Assembly: GCF_011745365.1 (NCBI RefSeq)
Contig: NW_024468911.1
Location: 2,908,759-2,972,758, forward strand
Origin: Cryphonectria parasitica EP155
Lineage: Eukaryota; Ascomycota; Sordariomycetes; Diaporthales; Cryphonectriaceae
Length of the DNA stretch: 64,000 bases
Direction: 5' to 3'
The notes under the pieces: generated by a model
Databases searched by the model: none
What the model was told of the DNA's origin: nothing
What the model saw: the letters and a program-made list of their open reading frames with translations, nothing else
Position numbers and translations under genes: made by a program
Shown here: piece by piece, positions 32,605 through 42,336 of the stretch
Position numbering within the stretch: position 1 is the stretch's first letter
How the letters are laid out: the number at the start of each line of letters is the position of its first letter

Positions 32605-35535
32605 TCAAGGCACGTAGATACGACTGAAACTGATCACCTCTCTCCTACAGCAGACACACTTGTCGTAGTTATTCAGAGCAAGCGACACCCGGCAGTCATC
32701 ACAGAGGCTGAGGCACCGGCACGGCCAAACAATCACCGTCCGCGGAGAGCTGTGACACACGACACATTGCGGACCGTCCGAGCCCATGCCAGCTGCGCCA
32801 TCGGCCCAGCTGGCCGAGCCAGCGCCCTCGGCACCAAAAGGACCTGCATCGCCATCGGTAGGTGCGGCTGTGGCGGCACGCCGTTCAAGTAGGATCTGCT
32901 CAAGCACTTGGACTTCTTCTTCGGGTGTCATCTTGGCGGAGCCTCGAACATAGCGGCTGGGAAAGAGGACTTGTGACCGCTGCGCCTGCTCGTAGCGCCT
33001 GAAGCCGGCCCGTGTCATGACGCGGTCCGAGCCAAGGTGAGCGGCGAGAGCGCGTGCCTGACCGCGCTCTTCGACGCTGCGTGGGTGGAGCAGGGCTGCC
33101 AGGTCAGCTGCCTGTACAGGTGTGTCGACAACGGGAGAGGCTTCTCTCGAGGAGAATGGAGATCGCTGGGTTGGCGTCCGCTGACCATCGTCGATGCCAT
33201 CAACGTCCTCCCAGTCCTGCCCATCCTCATCGTCGCTTGCTGAATACAAAGATTCTGTAGTCGAGATGACGCTTGTCGCATCAAAGTCGGGATCTTCCAC
33301 TTCTGCAGCCGGGGCATACTCGCCACTTGTGTCGGTCTTGCCCCACCAACCACCATGGAGCCACCACTGGTAGAGGTTGCTGTCGATCCACCGTTCGCGG
33401 GTGCCTTCGTCGTCAAGAGGATTATGCTCAGTGTATAGCCGACGCATTTCTCGCTCTACATCAACCCGATCAGATCGTTGGATGCCGGGGATCCCTGTGG
33501 CCCCGAAGCCCTGAATCACACTGTCGTATTGCCGTCCCCTTCTCGACCGCTTCTCTTCAGGTTTTGCGGATTTGGGCAGTTTGGACCAGTTCTTGAGCCA
33601 TCTCGGGGGATTTCGCACGCCAGTCTTGGCCAAGGACCAACACAAGCCCATGGCGGAAAACGTGCAACATAGCTTGCCGATGTGCCTCAGATAGTAGAAG
33701 GCTAATAGCCAGCGGCCGCTTCGTTCTGCGGCGCCAATGCCGTCTCGTATGGCGCGGCGCTCGCCAGTGATGGAGCTTGAAAGCTTCTGTGCGGCTCTCT
33801 CGCGTGCATATCCACTGGTTGCCCTAAGCTGGCCGTCCTTGACCGGCACCAAACCGATGACACCAGAGGTATCATACCGTGAGCCAGGTACACCAGAGCT
33901 GATCCAGTTCATTTTTAGCTCCTCGATCTCGCGGTACCGTTCCTCCTCAAGCCAGGTTGTGCGCTTGAGATTCACGCTTCGGTCTTCGTTCAGGTAAACG
34001 GCTTCGGTGGCCATCGTGATTGCACCGAACCCAGCTCGCAGGAGTGCCGTATAGAAGTCCATCTCCAACGTGATCCTCAGGTCGGAAAATGATAAATTGG
34101 CCTGCATATTAGAGTGCGCAAGAGCAATGCGTTCCCTGAACGTCAGCCGCTCTCCTTGCGCTGTGCTGGACGGAGTCGCTAGCGCAGATATACAGAGTGC
34201 CATGGAGTAGATGGAGAAGCAGACCACAATCCCTGATAAAACCAGAACATGAGGTATGAACCCAATAATACAGACCGTAGGATATCTCAACAGCCCTTGG
34301 CTTGATGAGTCTTCCAGCGAGAATGTGATGGCACTCCAGACGATACTACTCATGAAGCACAGCGCCCAGAAACCCGTGCTGATCAGGCGAAACTTTGCCT
34401 GCTTGCCAAATACTCCTAGGAGGTGGCTTGTAATATGGCTCATTGTGGAAAAGAAGGCGATAAGGAGCACCTCGGGAGGTGTATTGACTCGTTTCATGAT
34501 CATGGATCTGCTGATCGCATTCGCAGCCATAGTCGATTGGGCCGTCGCATCAGCTGCTGTAGGGCTAAAGATACCCCAGCCAAGCTGATTGCTGATTGCA
34601 GCTTCGGCCTCGGCAAACGCAAGGGAATGTTCGAAAAGAGTCATACCCGTCTCAGCAGAGACCGACTTTCCCTGAACTGCGCAGGAGATGGTCTCGATGA
34701 ACTGGCTCAGACAGAAGGTACCGAACAGAGGCCACAGAAGCGACAGAGAGCCCTTCAGATCAGGTGACTCCTCATCCGCCGCTGGAATCATGTGCACGGC
34801 CAAGCATGACTCCTCGTCTGTCGCACCAAACAACAGCATGGAGCTCATGTCATGCAGCAGGGGATTGCGCTGAGAGAACATAAGATCTGAGCTCTTGCTA
34901 GCATTTCCCCACCGCAACTCGGCAAAATCCGGCGATGTCTGACATTGTATGGACTGAAGTAGACTCCGAGCTTGTATGTAGAAGAGAAGGAGAGGAGTGA
35001 TTCGGATCACAAGTCGTACGGACCACCGCAGCCGTATTCGCCGTCTCGTCGCCGCGAAAATATGGGTTCGGTTTAGGACGACTGCCATGGCGATACAGCA
35101 TAGCGCCCACTTGCTGGTGGCGTAGCTGAACACGCTGCCTAGGCCCTTGGCACCCTCCATCGAGAAACGATACATCACAGGATCTTTCTCGGCGAGGTCT
35201 GAGGGCGTGGCGGAAGCGGGATTGCGGGTAGTGTAGGTGTTGGAGCCGTAGAGGGAGGATGTCGAGGAGAAGAGGTCGGAACCAGTCGCATCAGGCACGA
35301 CTCGTTGGCCGAACCCGTCAATTGCATCGGGAACCGCTATGAAGGAGCCGAGTCTGCCGAGCTTCATGACCATCCTGGGACCAGCCCACACAAGGTCCTC
35401 CAGAGACGGGGTGTATCTCGAGACGTTGACTCCGAGGTGAGTCGAGGTCAAATTGAGGAAATTATGCCATATGCTTGCATTGTCGAACAGCGCGACAGCC
35501 TGGTGGTGATCCAGTGATTCGATGGCGTGCTCCAT
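32605..35535 (-). CDS. multi-pass membrane RING E3 ligase, Asi type
   Basis: Resembles the fungal homologues of yeast Asi1/Asi3, an E3 of the inner nuclear membrane that degrades mislocalised membrane proteins and keeps amino-acid-sensor transcription factors latent. Single exon, 976 aa from the ATG at 35535. The open frame extends about 58 codons further upstream but without an ATG; a CTGCAG just upstream could be an acceptor, so a 5' exon is possible. Several membrane segments are visible: ALCCIAMAVV, LVIRITPLLLFYI, LLWPLFGTFCLS, VLLIAFFSTMS, FWALCFMSSIVWS and VLVLSGIVVCFSIY. An acidic region follows (around residues 740-810), then a C-terminal RING: CVVC, PCRC, LCDDC and KCVCC, all Cys with no His. 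It ends ISFSRIYVP. Family assignment is from the RING, topology and tail. Confidence 0.8.
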   Translation of the reverse strand: MEHAIESLDHHQAVALFDNASIWHNFLNLTSTHLGVNVSRYTPSLEDLVWAGPRMVMKLGRLGSFIAVPDAIDGFGQRVVPDATGSDLFSSTSSLYGSNTYTTRNPASATPSDLAEKDPVMYRFSMEGAKGLGSVFSYATSKWALCCIAMAVVLNRTHIFAATRRRIRLRWSVRLVIRITPLLLFYIQARSLLQSIQCQTSPDFAELRWGNASKSSDLMFSQRNPLLHDMSSMLLFGATDEESCLAVHMIPAADEESPDLKGSLSLLWPLFGTFCLSQFIETISCAVQGKSVSAETGMTLFEHSLAFAEAEAAISNQLGWGIFSPTAADATAQSTMAANAISRSMIMKRVNTPPEVLLIAFFSTMSHITSHLLGVFGKQAKFRLISTGFWALCFMSSIVWSAITFSLEDSSSQGLLRYPTVCIIGFIPHVLVLSGIVVCFSIYSMALCISALATPSSTAQGERLTFRERIALAHSNMQANLSFSDLRITLEMDFYTALLRAGFGAITMATEAVYLNEDRSVNLKRTTWLEEERYREIEELKMNWISSGVPGSRYDTSGVIGLVPVKDGQLRATSGYARERAAQKLSSSITGERRAIRDGIGAAERSGRWLLAFYYLRHIGKLCCTFSAMGLCWSLAKTGVRNPPRWLKNWSKLPKSAKPEEKRSRRGRQYDSVIQGFGATGIPGIQRSDRVDVEREMRRLYTEHNPLDDEGTRERWIDSNLYQWWLHGGWWGKTDTSGEYAPAAEVEDPDFDATSVISTTESLYSASDDEDGQDWEDVDGIDDGQRTPTQRSPFSSREASPVVDTPVQAADLAALLHPRSVEERGQARALAAHLGSDRVMTRAGFRRYEQAQRSQVLFPSRYVRGSAKMTPEEEVQVLEQILLERRAATAAPTDGDAGPFGAEGAGSASWADGAAGMGSDGPQCVVCHSSPRTVIVWPCRCLSLCDDCRVSLALNNYDKCVCCRREVISFSRIYVP

Positions 35536-36393
35536 AATGTCTCTGCAGCAGTCAGGGCTCAACCGTGGTTGTGCCTGGCGTGTATCTGTTGTTCGGCTGA
35601 TCCGGCCTGGGCGCCGCTTGCTCGTCGGCAGTGGTCTGCGCGGTGATGTCAGATGAACGATAAGGGTGGAAAGAGAACGAGTGTTGCGGGGCTGGAATGG
35701 GCGGAACAATCAAACAGACAGGCCCGTTCATCAAGAACTTGGTGCTGGATACATAGTGAGCGCGGGCAGAAGGAAGTCAACATCCAACACCCTCTGGGAG
35801 GCACGGGGATTGAAAATGGACACTGAGCGCATGTGGTGGTTTAGTCAGACGTATGCACAATGGCAGGAGAAAGGGACCTTGGCGGAGGGGGGTGGGCTGC
35901 TGGAGTGCATCGTTGATCCGAGGGTCGGCAGCCACAACTGGCAGGGGCCCGCATGTCAATGTACCTACGCACAGACGCCCTCATGACGAAGACGCCTATT
36001 ACCCCCTTCTACAACCTCGTTTTGTTTTAACTTCCTTTGCTAGAGCTTTTCATCCACGTCAGAATGACCTCTTTCTGGAACTGGGAGTTCAGATAGTAAC
36101 TGGGAGTTCAGATAGTAGTCACAATTCGTTTTTTAAGTGGGCAATTTTACTAGGTACTTGATGCCTAAACTCCTTTCACCCAGATGCGTCCCATGCATAT
36201 TTCCGGCCGTTGCCCCATACAATGTCTACCCATTTCCTGTGTGTAGCCCAAAAACCAGATATTCTCTCATGCTCTCGTTACCAGCTTTTCAAGATCCTCC
36301 TCAATATGTAGTCCAGGTACTGCTGCTTACGAGAGGATACCCGTAGCCTCGAAGGGTAGCATTGCCGTACTCTTATTTCAGTACTGGAGCTCT
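35536..36393. other. intergenic region
   Basis: No supported gene. It contains the 5' side of the Asi-type gene, the 3' side of MTR3 and a perfect 19-bp tandem duplication at 36079-36116. Confidence 0.5.
36079..36116. repeat. perfect tandem duplication, 19 bp x 2
   Basis: The unit AACTGGGAGTTCAGATAGT occurs twice without a gap, followed by AGTC. It looks like a recent slippage or repair duplication. Confidence 0.95.
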
Positions 36394-37323
36394 TCAGCTG
36401 TCCTGGCTCACTATCTCCTTCAATGATTCAGCCAGCACGCGATTTGCGCTCTGGGACGCTAATACGCCCTTCTCGACCATCTCCGTGTACAGCCTCGGGT
36501 TCGTTGCTGGCAGGTCGCCCTTGAACCAAAGGTTTGTGATTTCTTCTCGCACGGGTAAGTATGCAACGCAACACGCTGCCAGTATCTTGTCATGCTGAGA
36601 TGCCAGAGGATCAACCACAAGTTCTGGTTGGGAGCCATCGTGAGCGGTGCTGACGAGAGCTGCAACCCCTCCTGCTACCGTGTCCACGCAGTCGATCCCA
36701 GCATCAACCAGCGCCGCCGAGGCCACTGTGATGCATCCTGCCAGCACGTTCATCGTATCCCACGCCTCGTCGTACTCGCCACGACTGAGGCTCCGGTCTT
36801 GGTCGCCCTCGATCACTGAGACGATGATGTCGACGCCACTCTTAGGCCACCTGTCCGCGATGATGGCTCCTCGCAGCGCCGTCTCGAGGTGGATGCTGAG
36901 GTCCCGCTCTGTCGAGTCCCTGATGTAGCCTCGTCTTTGCTTTGTCGCGAATGGCGCATATTTGACGTGAGTAGTGAGGATGATGTGTGGTGAAAAGGGC
37001 GTTGACCTCGGTAGTGCTCTAGGTCCGTGGACCGTACAGCTCAATTTGAGGCCAGAAGCACCTGGCTTTGCTGATGTCTGGATTTCCAGATAAGCGGAAC
37101 CAGATGCTGAAGGCGTGACACCAGTCTTGAGGTCTATGAAAATGTGTTAGAGGTATTCACCAAGCATTATGAAAGTGCGTGATAACTCACACATCGGTCT
37201 GGCAGTGTTGGCCGACCTTGTTCTGCCCTTCACTTCCTCGATGAGATTTTCGGCATCCTCGCCCGCAAACACTGGCGGCAGAGTACCGCCAACAGGACCA
37301 TTCACGCGCCTTCTGTCTGTCAT
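36394..37323 (-). CDS. MTR3: exosome RNase PH-like ring subunit Mtr3
   Basis: Structural subunit of the six-membered RNase PH ring of the RNA exosome (nuclear and cytoplasmic 3' to 5' RNA processing). Model: 37323-37191 and 37133-36394, 290 aa. Exon 1 gives MTDRRRVNGPVGGTLPPVF and RTRSANTARPM; splicing gives YLKTGVTPSASGSAYLEIQT, then LKLSCTVHGPRALPR. Later RNase PH features are RDLSIHLETALRGAIIAD, VDIIVSVIEGD, and NVLAGCITVASAALVDAGI followed by VAGGVAALV. The phosphorolytic active-site residues are not obvious, as expected for a eukaryotic ring protein. The 57-nt intron has a GTGAGT donor. An alternative is another RNase PH-fold exosome subunit (Rrp46 or Rrp41), but the N-terminal extension fits Mtr3. 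Confidence 0.88.
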
Positions 37324-39594
37324 TTTGCTTTCTTTTGCGGTCTCGTGTGTCTGTGGTCAATAACAGAAGCCTCTGAGAATTTGTCGTTAGGAGAGCCGAG
37401 CGGCATGCGATGGATGCTGGTAATGCAGCTGTTTGGCTCCAACGGAACAAACCAGGCCCAGCGTGCCAGGGTGCTTTTAGCGTCCACGAGCGCCCCACTC
37501 CAGAGCAGCCAGCTACAAAATTTCTGCGAACACAACTATGCTCTCAGTTTTTTTTTCCTTCCACAGCACGCGATCTTCCAACATCTGGATGTCAAAATCG
37601 CAACACCACTCCAGCTCAGATGGGTTCCAGATGCCTGCCACAACGTGAGCGATATGTCGAGTGTCTCAGTCGTGCGATGGTTTCTTGCATATATCTAGCT
37701 TTCGATACTCGATCAGCAAGTGCTGTCACAGAGCGCGGTTGAGGCGGGCCTTTCTGGTCTCGTGGGTCAGACCGTGTCGGGTCGACTGCTCATCTGCTCA
37801 AACCTCCAGCTGTTGATTTTCTGGTATGTGCCTGCATCTCCTCCCTCAGACTCAATCCTCTACGAAGCTGGACTGGACGCCGCTAGTGATGAAATCACAT
37901 CCACTGTTCATCGCGATCTTCTGTGAGCGAAGACGAACAAACATGCACTACCATCTGAAGCATCAGGCTGCCAGTTCATGCTACCTCCTTCTTCCAAGAT
38001 GCGTGTCACGGTTACTGACGGATCTCAACAGTCCAATTTCATTCACCAACCACAGCAGGATCATCACCCTGCTCTCACTCTTGCTATGTAAGTAGCCTTG
38101 ACCGATTTCTCCATCCCTCCCCTCTTGGTGACTTTCGTGATGAAATCTTTCAATTCAGTTCTGCTTCTGAGAATACTTGAAGATACCCATATACCAAAAC
38201 AAACTCTGATCACAGCCTCAATTCTACGTCCTGCCGTTTACTCTTAGCTGGGATTGTACACCATGGCTAACACACCTGCACCCAGGCCAGATACGAACGC
38301 CCGTCGATGCCTTCGCCAGGACAAGGCATGGGTCCGATACGTTCCCAAGCTCTTGTCCCCATGCATATAAGGTCAGTCGGTATTTTCTTTCAAGATAGAA
38401 CAAAAAACTTCCCGCATCATCTTGTATGATGATAATAGCTTATCCATTCAACGACATGTACGAACCGAGCCATCCTCCCGCACTAGAGCCGCCTTGTGTG
38501 GTGATGACCAGTAGTGGAGTCTTTCCTTCGGGAATATAATTTTGCTTTTGTGCCCGAGACCTTCATGGCCCGTTTTGGGATGTGAATGTTCTTGGGCCGG
38601 CCAGTACAGCTGAGTTAAACGGCTTTCTGACAGGTGTTTGGGAGGCGATACGATGTTGCCACGAGTCTAGACTTACAACTAGTTCACTGCTAATCGACTG
38701 AACTGCAGGCCCCGAAATTCTTGTCTTGCATTTTCGTAGAGGTAGAGTCAGGTATCCGCCACTGAAGGTAGGTTTGTTGGATGACTTAGAGTAGTAGCCT
38801 GTAGCATATGAGTAGGATAACGTCGTCAGCAGCACTTTATTACTTCTGGATGACATGTCCTCACGTAAGAACTAAAATGCTTTTTTATCAGGATCAAAAC
38901 AAAGAAAGAAAGACAGAAAAGGAAAAAGAAAATTCAAGAATAAAGACGATCCCACCGTTTGAGCATCCCTTGTGAAGCTCGAGAAAATTGTCCACCTGCG
39001 CCCCATCTCTGAGACAGGCGTGGAGCATGGACGGCACACACCTCTCAGTTGCTATAGTACAACGGGAAACTACGTGCCGCAGGGAGCAAGTAATGTTAGA
39101 ACCAGAAGCCCCCTGTGAGAAATGTATATTTCCGGCACTGAGCTGTGTTGCTCCGCTTGCAGCTACCTATCCCGCCCCTGTAGAGAGTAACTGTTCGGGT
39201 GCATGGGGCATGGGTCTTTCCATCTTGGCACCTATCAAGCCGCCTACCCTGCACTATTAGAGGACCCCTGCGCTGGCATTAGCACTGCGAGGCTGATTGA
39301 TGCCTTGCAGGACACCTGCACTCCTCTGAGGCAATACGAACTTGGTGCTTTCTTTTCCCACGACAGCGTCTTACCCTCTGCCACCATGATGAGGTCGGCT
39401 CAATTCCTTCTCGCCTGATCACCTCGTCTCGCATTCATCGCTGAGCTTGTCATCAGCCCTGTTTGCGTGCCTGGACAGGGCCTACCTGTCACTGTCCTCT
39501 CCCTTGGACTTTCACCACGGGGCCCTCGAGAGATCGCGATCGACCTCGACAGCATCATCTACACGTTCCACGCTGTCCTCGACTAGTCGGCCCA
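37324..39594. other. gene-poor region, upstream of ANP1
   Basis: About 2.3 kb between the divergent MTR3 and ANP1 genes without a frame I can support. Several short open frames exist without motifs. It contains AC/AG-rich purine stretches (38880-38945) but no long repeat. Confidence 0.45.
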
Positions 39595-41343
39595 ATGCTG
39601 CCAACATACTCGACATCCGGCTCCAAGGTGGTGCCAAGGCATCACGCTGGCGGGTTTGCAAATGGCTACCCTAGAAAGAAGGACCTGAACTTTGACATAT
39701 CACCACATCGGTAGGGTGCCCGCCCCTCCGCCCCAAGCGGCCGCCCTTGCTACTCCAGTGGCAGCGTCGAGTCCGTCGTACGGCGACCCTTGCTGACCTT
39801 TTCTCTCCAATTTCCTGACAGATTTCAACCTCGTGGTACGACACCAGCATTTCGACGGCGCCGGCGCCTGTTCGTGAGGATCGGCATAGTACTAGCTGTC
39901 GCGTTTCTCTTCGGGATATTTGTTTGGCCAGGGGCAAGAGGAGGGTCCTTTGCGTCGCTGTTCTCCCTCGGCTTGATATCTACAGAGGACTTTCAGCTCG
40001 AAACCGTGCGCTACTATGACCTGTCTAATGTACAGGGCACCGCACGGGGCTGGGAGCGCGAGGAGCGCATTCTCCTTTGCGTGCCCCTCCGCGAAGCCGA
40101 AGCCCACCTGCCGATGTTCTTTTCGCACCTTAACAATTTCACCTACCCGCACCACCTGATAGACCTTGCATTTCTAGTCTCCGACTCGAAGGACCGAACA
40201 CTGGAGGTATTAACGGACGGACTGGAGGCCCTGCAGGCGTCAGAAAACTACAATATGCATTATGGAGAGATATCCATCATTGAGAAGGACTTTGGGCAGA
40301 AGGTCGAACAAGATGCGGAGAGTCGGCACGGGTTTGCTGCGCAGGCGAGCAGGAGAAAGCTGATGGCCCAGGCCAGGAACTGGCTCCTGACCGCTGCGCT
40401 TCGCCCCTATCACTCGTGGGTCTATTGGAGGGACGTCGACGTGGAGACTGCCCCATTCACCATTCTGGAGGACCTGATGCGGCATAACAAGGACGTCATA
40501 GTACCAAGTAAGTCTAAGCAAAGACGGCCAACCAGACAAGTGTGGTACTGACGATAGCGTGCAGATGTATGGCGACCTCTCCCGGACTGGCTTGGCGGAG
40601 AACAGCCATATGATCTCAATTCCTGGCAAGAGTCAGAGACTGCCCTGGCACTGGCCGATACCCTGGACGAGGACGCCGTGATTGTCGAAGGATACGCAGA
40701 ATACGCAACATGGAGACCGCACTTGGCTTACCTACGAGACCCTTATGGCGATCCAGACATGGAAATGGAGATTGACGGCGTCGGCGGTGTCAGTATCTTG
40801 GCCAAGGCCCGCGTATTCCGATATGGCGTACACTTCCCAGCCTTCAGCTTTGAGAAACATGCGGAGACGGAAGGATTTGGAAAGGTAAGCCGCCAGCTTC
40901 CCTAAGCCTCCGCGACTCATCAAACTAACAATGTGCAGATGGCTAGGAAAATGGATTTCTCAGTCGTTGGTCTACCTCACTACACCATATGGCATCTCTA
41001 TGAGCCGAGTGTGGACGACATCAAACACATGGAGGTAGGGCTTCCCCGGCTCGGCCGCATTGATGATACCAGCTGACGCAGCGTACAGGAGATGGAGCAA
41101 GAGAAGCTCGCCCATGAGGCAGAAGAACAGGAGAAGGCTGAGAAAGAGAAGAAGCTGAAAGAAGGGTACAGCTTTGACGACGCGAGCCAACAGTGGGAGA
41201 AGGACAAAGATGCCGTGTCGAACATGGCCAACACCAAGGCAGGGAGGGAAAATCCTGGATCTGACACCGCGCAGAAGCCTGAGAAGTCCGGCCAGGCAGA
41301 ACCCGCAAGAAGCGAGGATGATCTGAGAAGGAAGCAGCCATAG
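39595..41343 (+). CDS. ANP1: Anp1-family mannosyltransferase (mannan polymerase subunit)
   Basis: GT62 (Anp1/Mnn9/Van1) enzyme of the cis-Golgi that extends N-glycan mannan with GDP-mannose. Model: 39595-39710, 39822-40507, 40565-40884, 40939-41034 and 41089-41343, 490 aa (yeast Anp1 500). It is a type II membrane protein: basic FRRRRRLF before a membrane segment at about residues 50-68 (IGIVLAVAFLFGIFVW). Catalytic domain: ERILLCVPLREAEAHLPMFF, LAFLVSDSKDRTLEVL, ARNWLLTAALRPYHSWVYW and the DxD motif RDVDVETAP, then NVWRPLPDWLGGEQPYDLN after exon 3 begins. It ends in a Lys/Glu-rich probable coiled coil. Introns are short (54-111 nt) with standard donors. Assignment within the family to Anp1 rather than Mnn9 or Van1 is by length and tail. 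Confidence 0.9.
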
Positions 41344-42336
41344 ACGTTCAGGATACATTGCCAGGTCTGCTGGTCCGCTAGCAGTGGGCTCGGATGCGAA
41401 GCCTCAGTCCCCTTAGATCATTGCTTACGACTTACATTTTTTTTCTTCTCTCTCTTTCTTTCCTGAACAGCATATATTCTGGTCGAGGAGTGAAGAAGGT
41501 GGACAAGGGAGACATCTCTGCACACGCACGATCCATGGCGTTCGAGGAGACTGATGGCTTTGGAAGACAAAACGGACGAACAAACATCAACTTTACATGC
41601 TGTACAGGATTATGAATACGGCCGATGAACACCATGGCTCAACTTGGGGCGCTCTGGGATCTTGAGACTTTAGGATGATGACCCCTCATGACCGACAGAT
41701 CCATTGCCTCCAAAATGAGTGGAGGTATTATTGATTGTTTCCTGACGCCCTTTGACTCCCCGTGCCTTGGATCTCTTGAGACGTTGGGACTAGACAATCA
41801 AATCAAGTTTCCAAATCGTTGTATTCCTTTTAATTTCATCTTTCTCAGCTTCCTTTCCCCCCTTCAGCTTTAAATTCTTTTGTCTTTCCAAAATATTGTG
41901 GCAAAGTGAAAATAATTGTTCATAAATCTGACCGACATGATCTGCCGGCCGCGCTGGGGCGTTTGCCTGCCGATTGGACGTCACATTCTGGGTGGAATTC
42001 AAAGCTCCAGGTGTTCGGTTCGATAACCCGGCGATAACCCAGAAAAGAACTACGAACCTCGGGGACAGCTAACACTCATAGTACTTCTGTTCCCAATCCT
42101 TCGATAATTTTTCTGTCTCTTTCTCTCAAGTCTGCACCCATGGAGCACTGGTAATTTTATGTTTGATTTTTGTCATTATACAATAACGGGAAATCAATAC
42201 CTCGAATGCAAATACCTACAGCCGGCGCATTAGGACAAGCTCTGGAAATCACCGAGCCCTGGAAAGCCAGTCTCAACCTCGAACTTTGTTCACATCTCAC
42301 TTTCTCCAACCTCGTCAGCATCACTCTTCTGTAAGA
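41344..42336. other. intergenic, ANP1 / GEA
   Basis: No gene supported between two genes on the same strand; contains T/C-rich stretches at 41437-41462 and 41828-41884 and should hold the Arf-GEF promoter. Confidence 0.5.
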
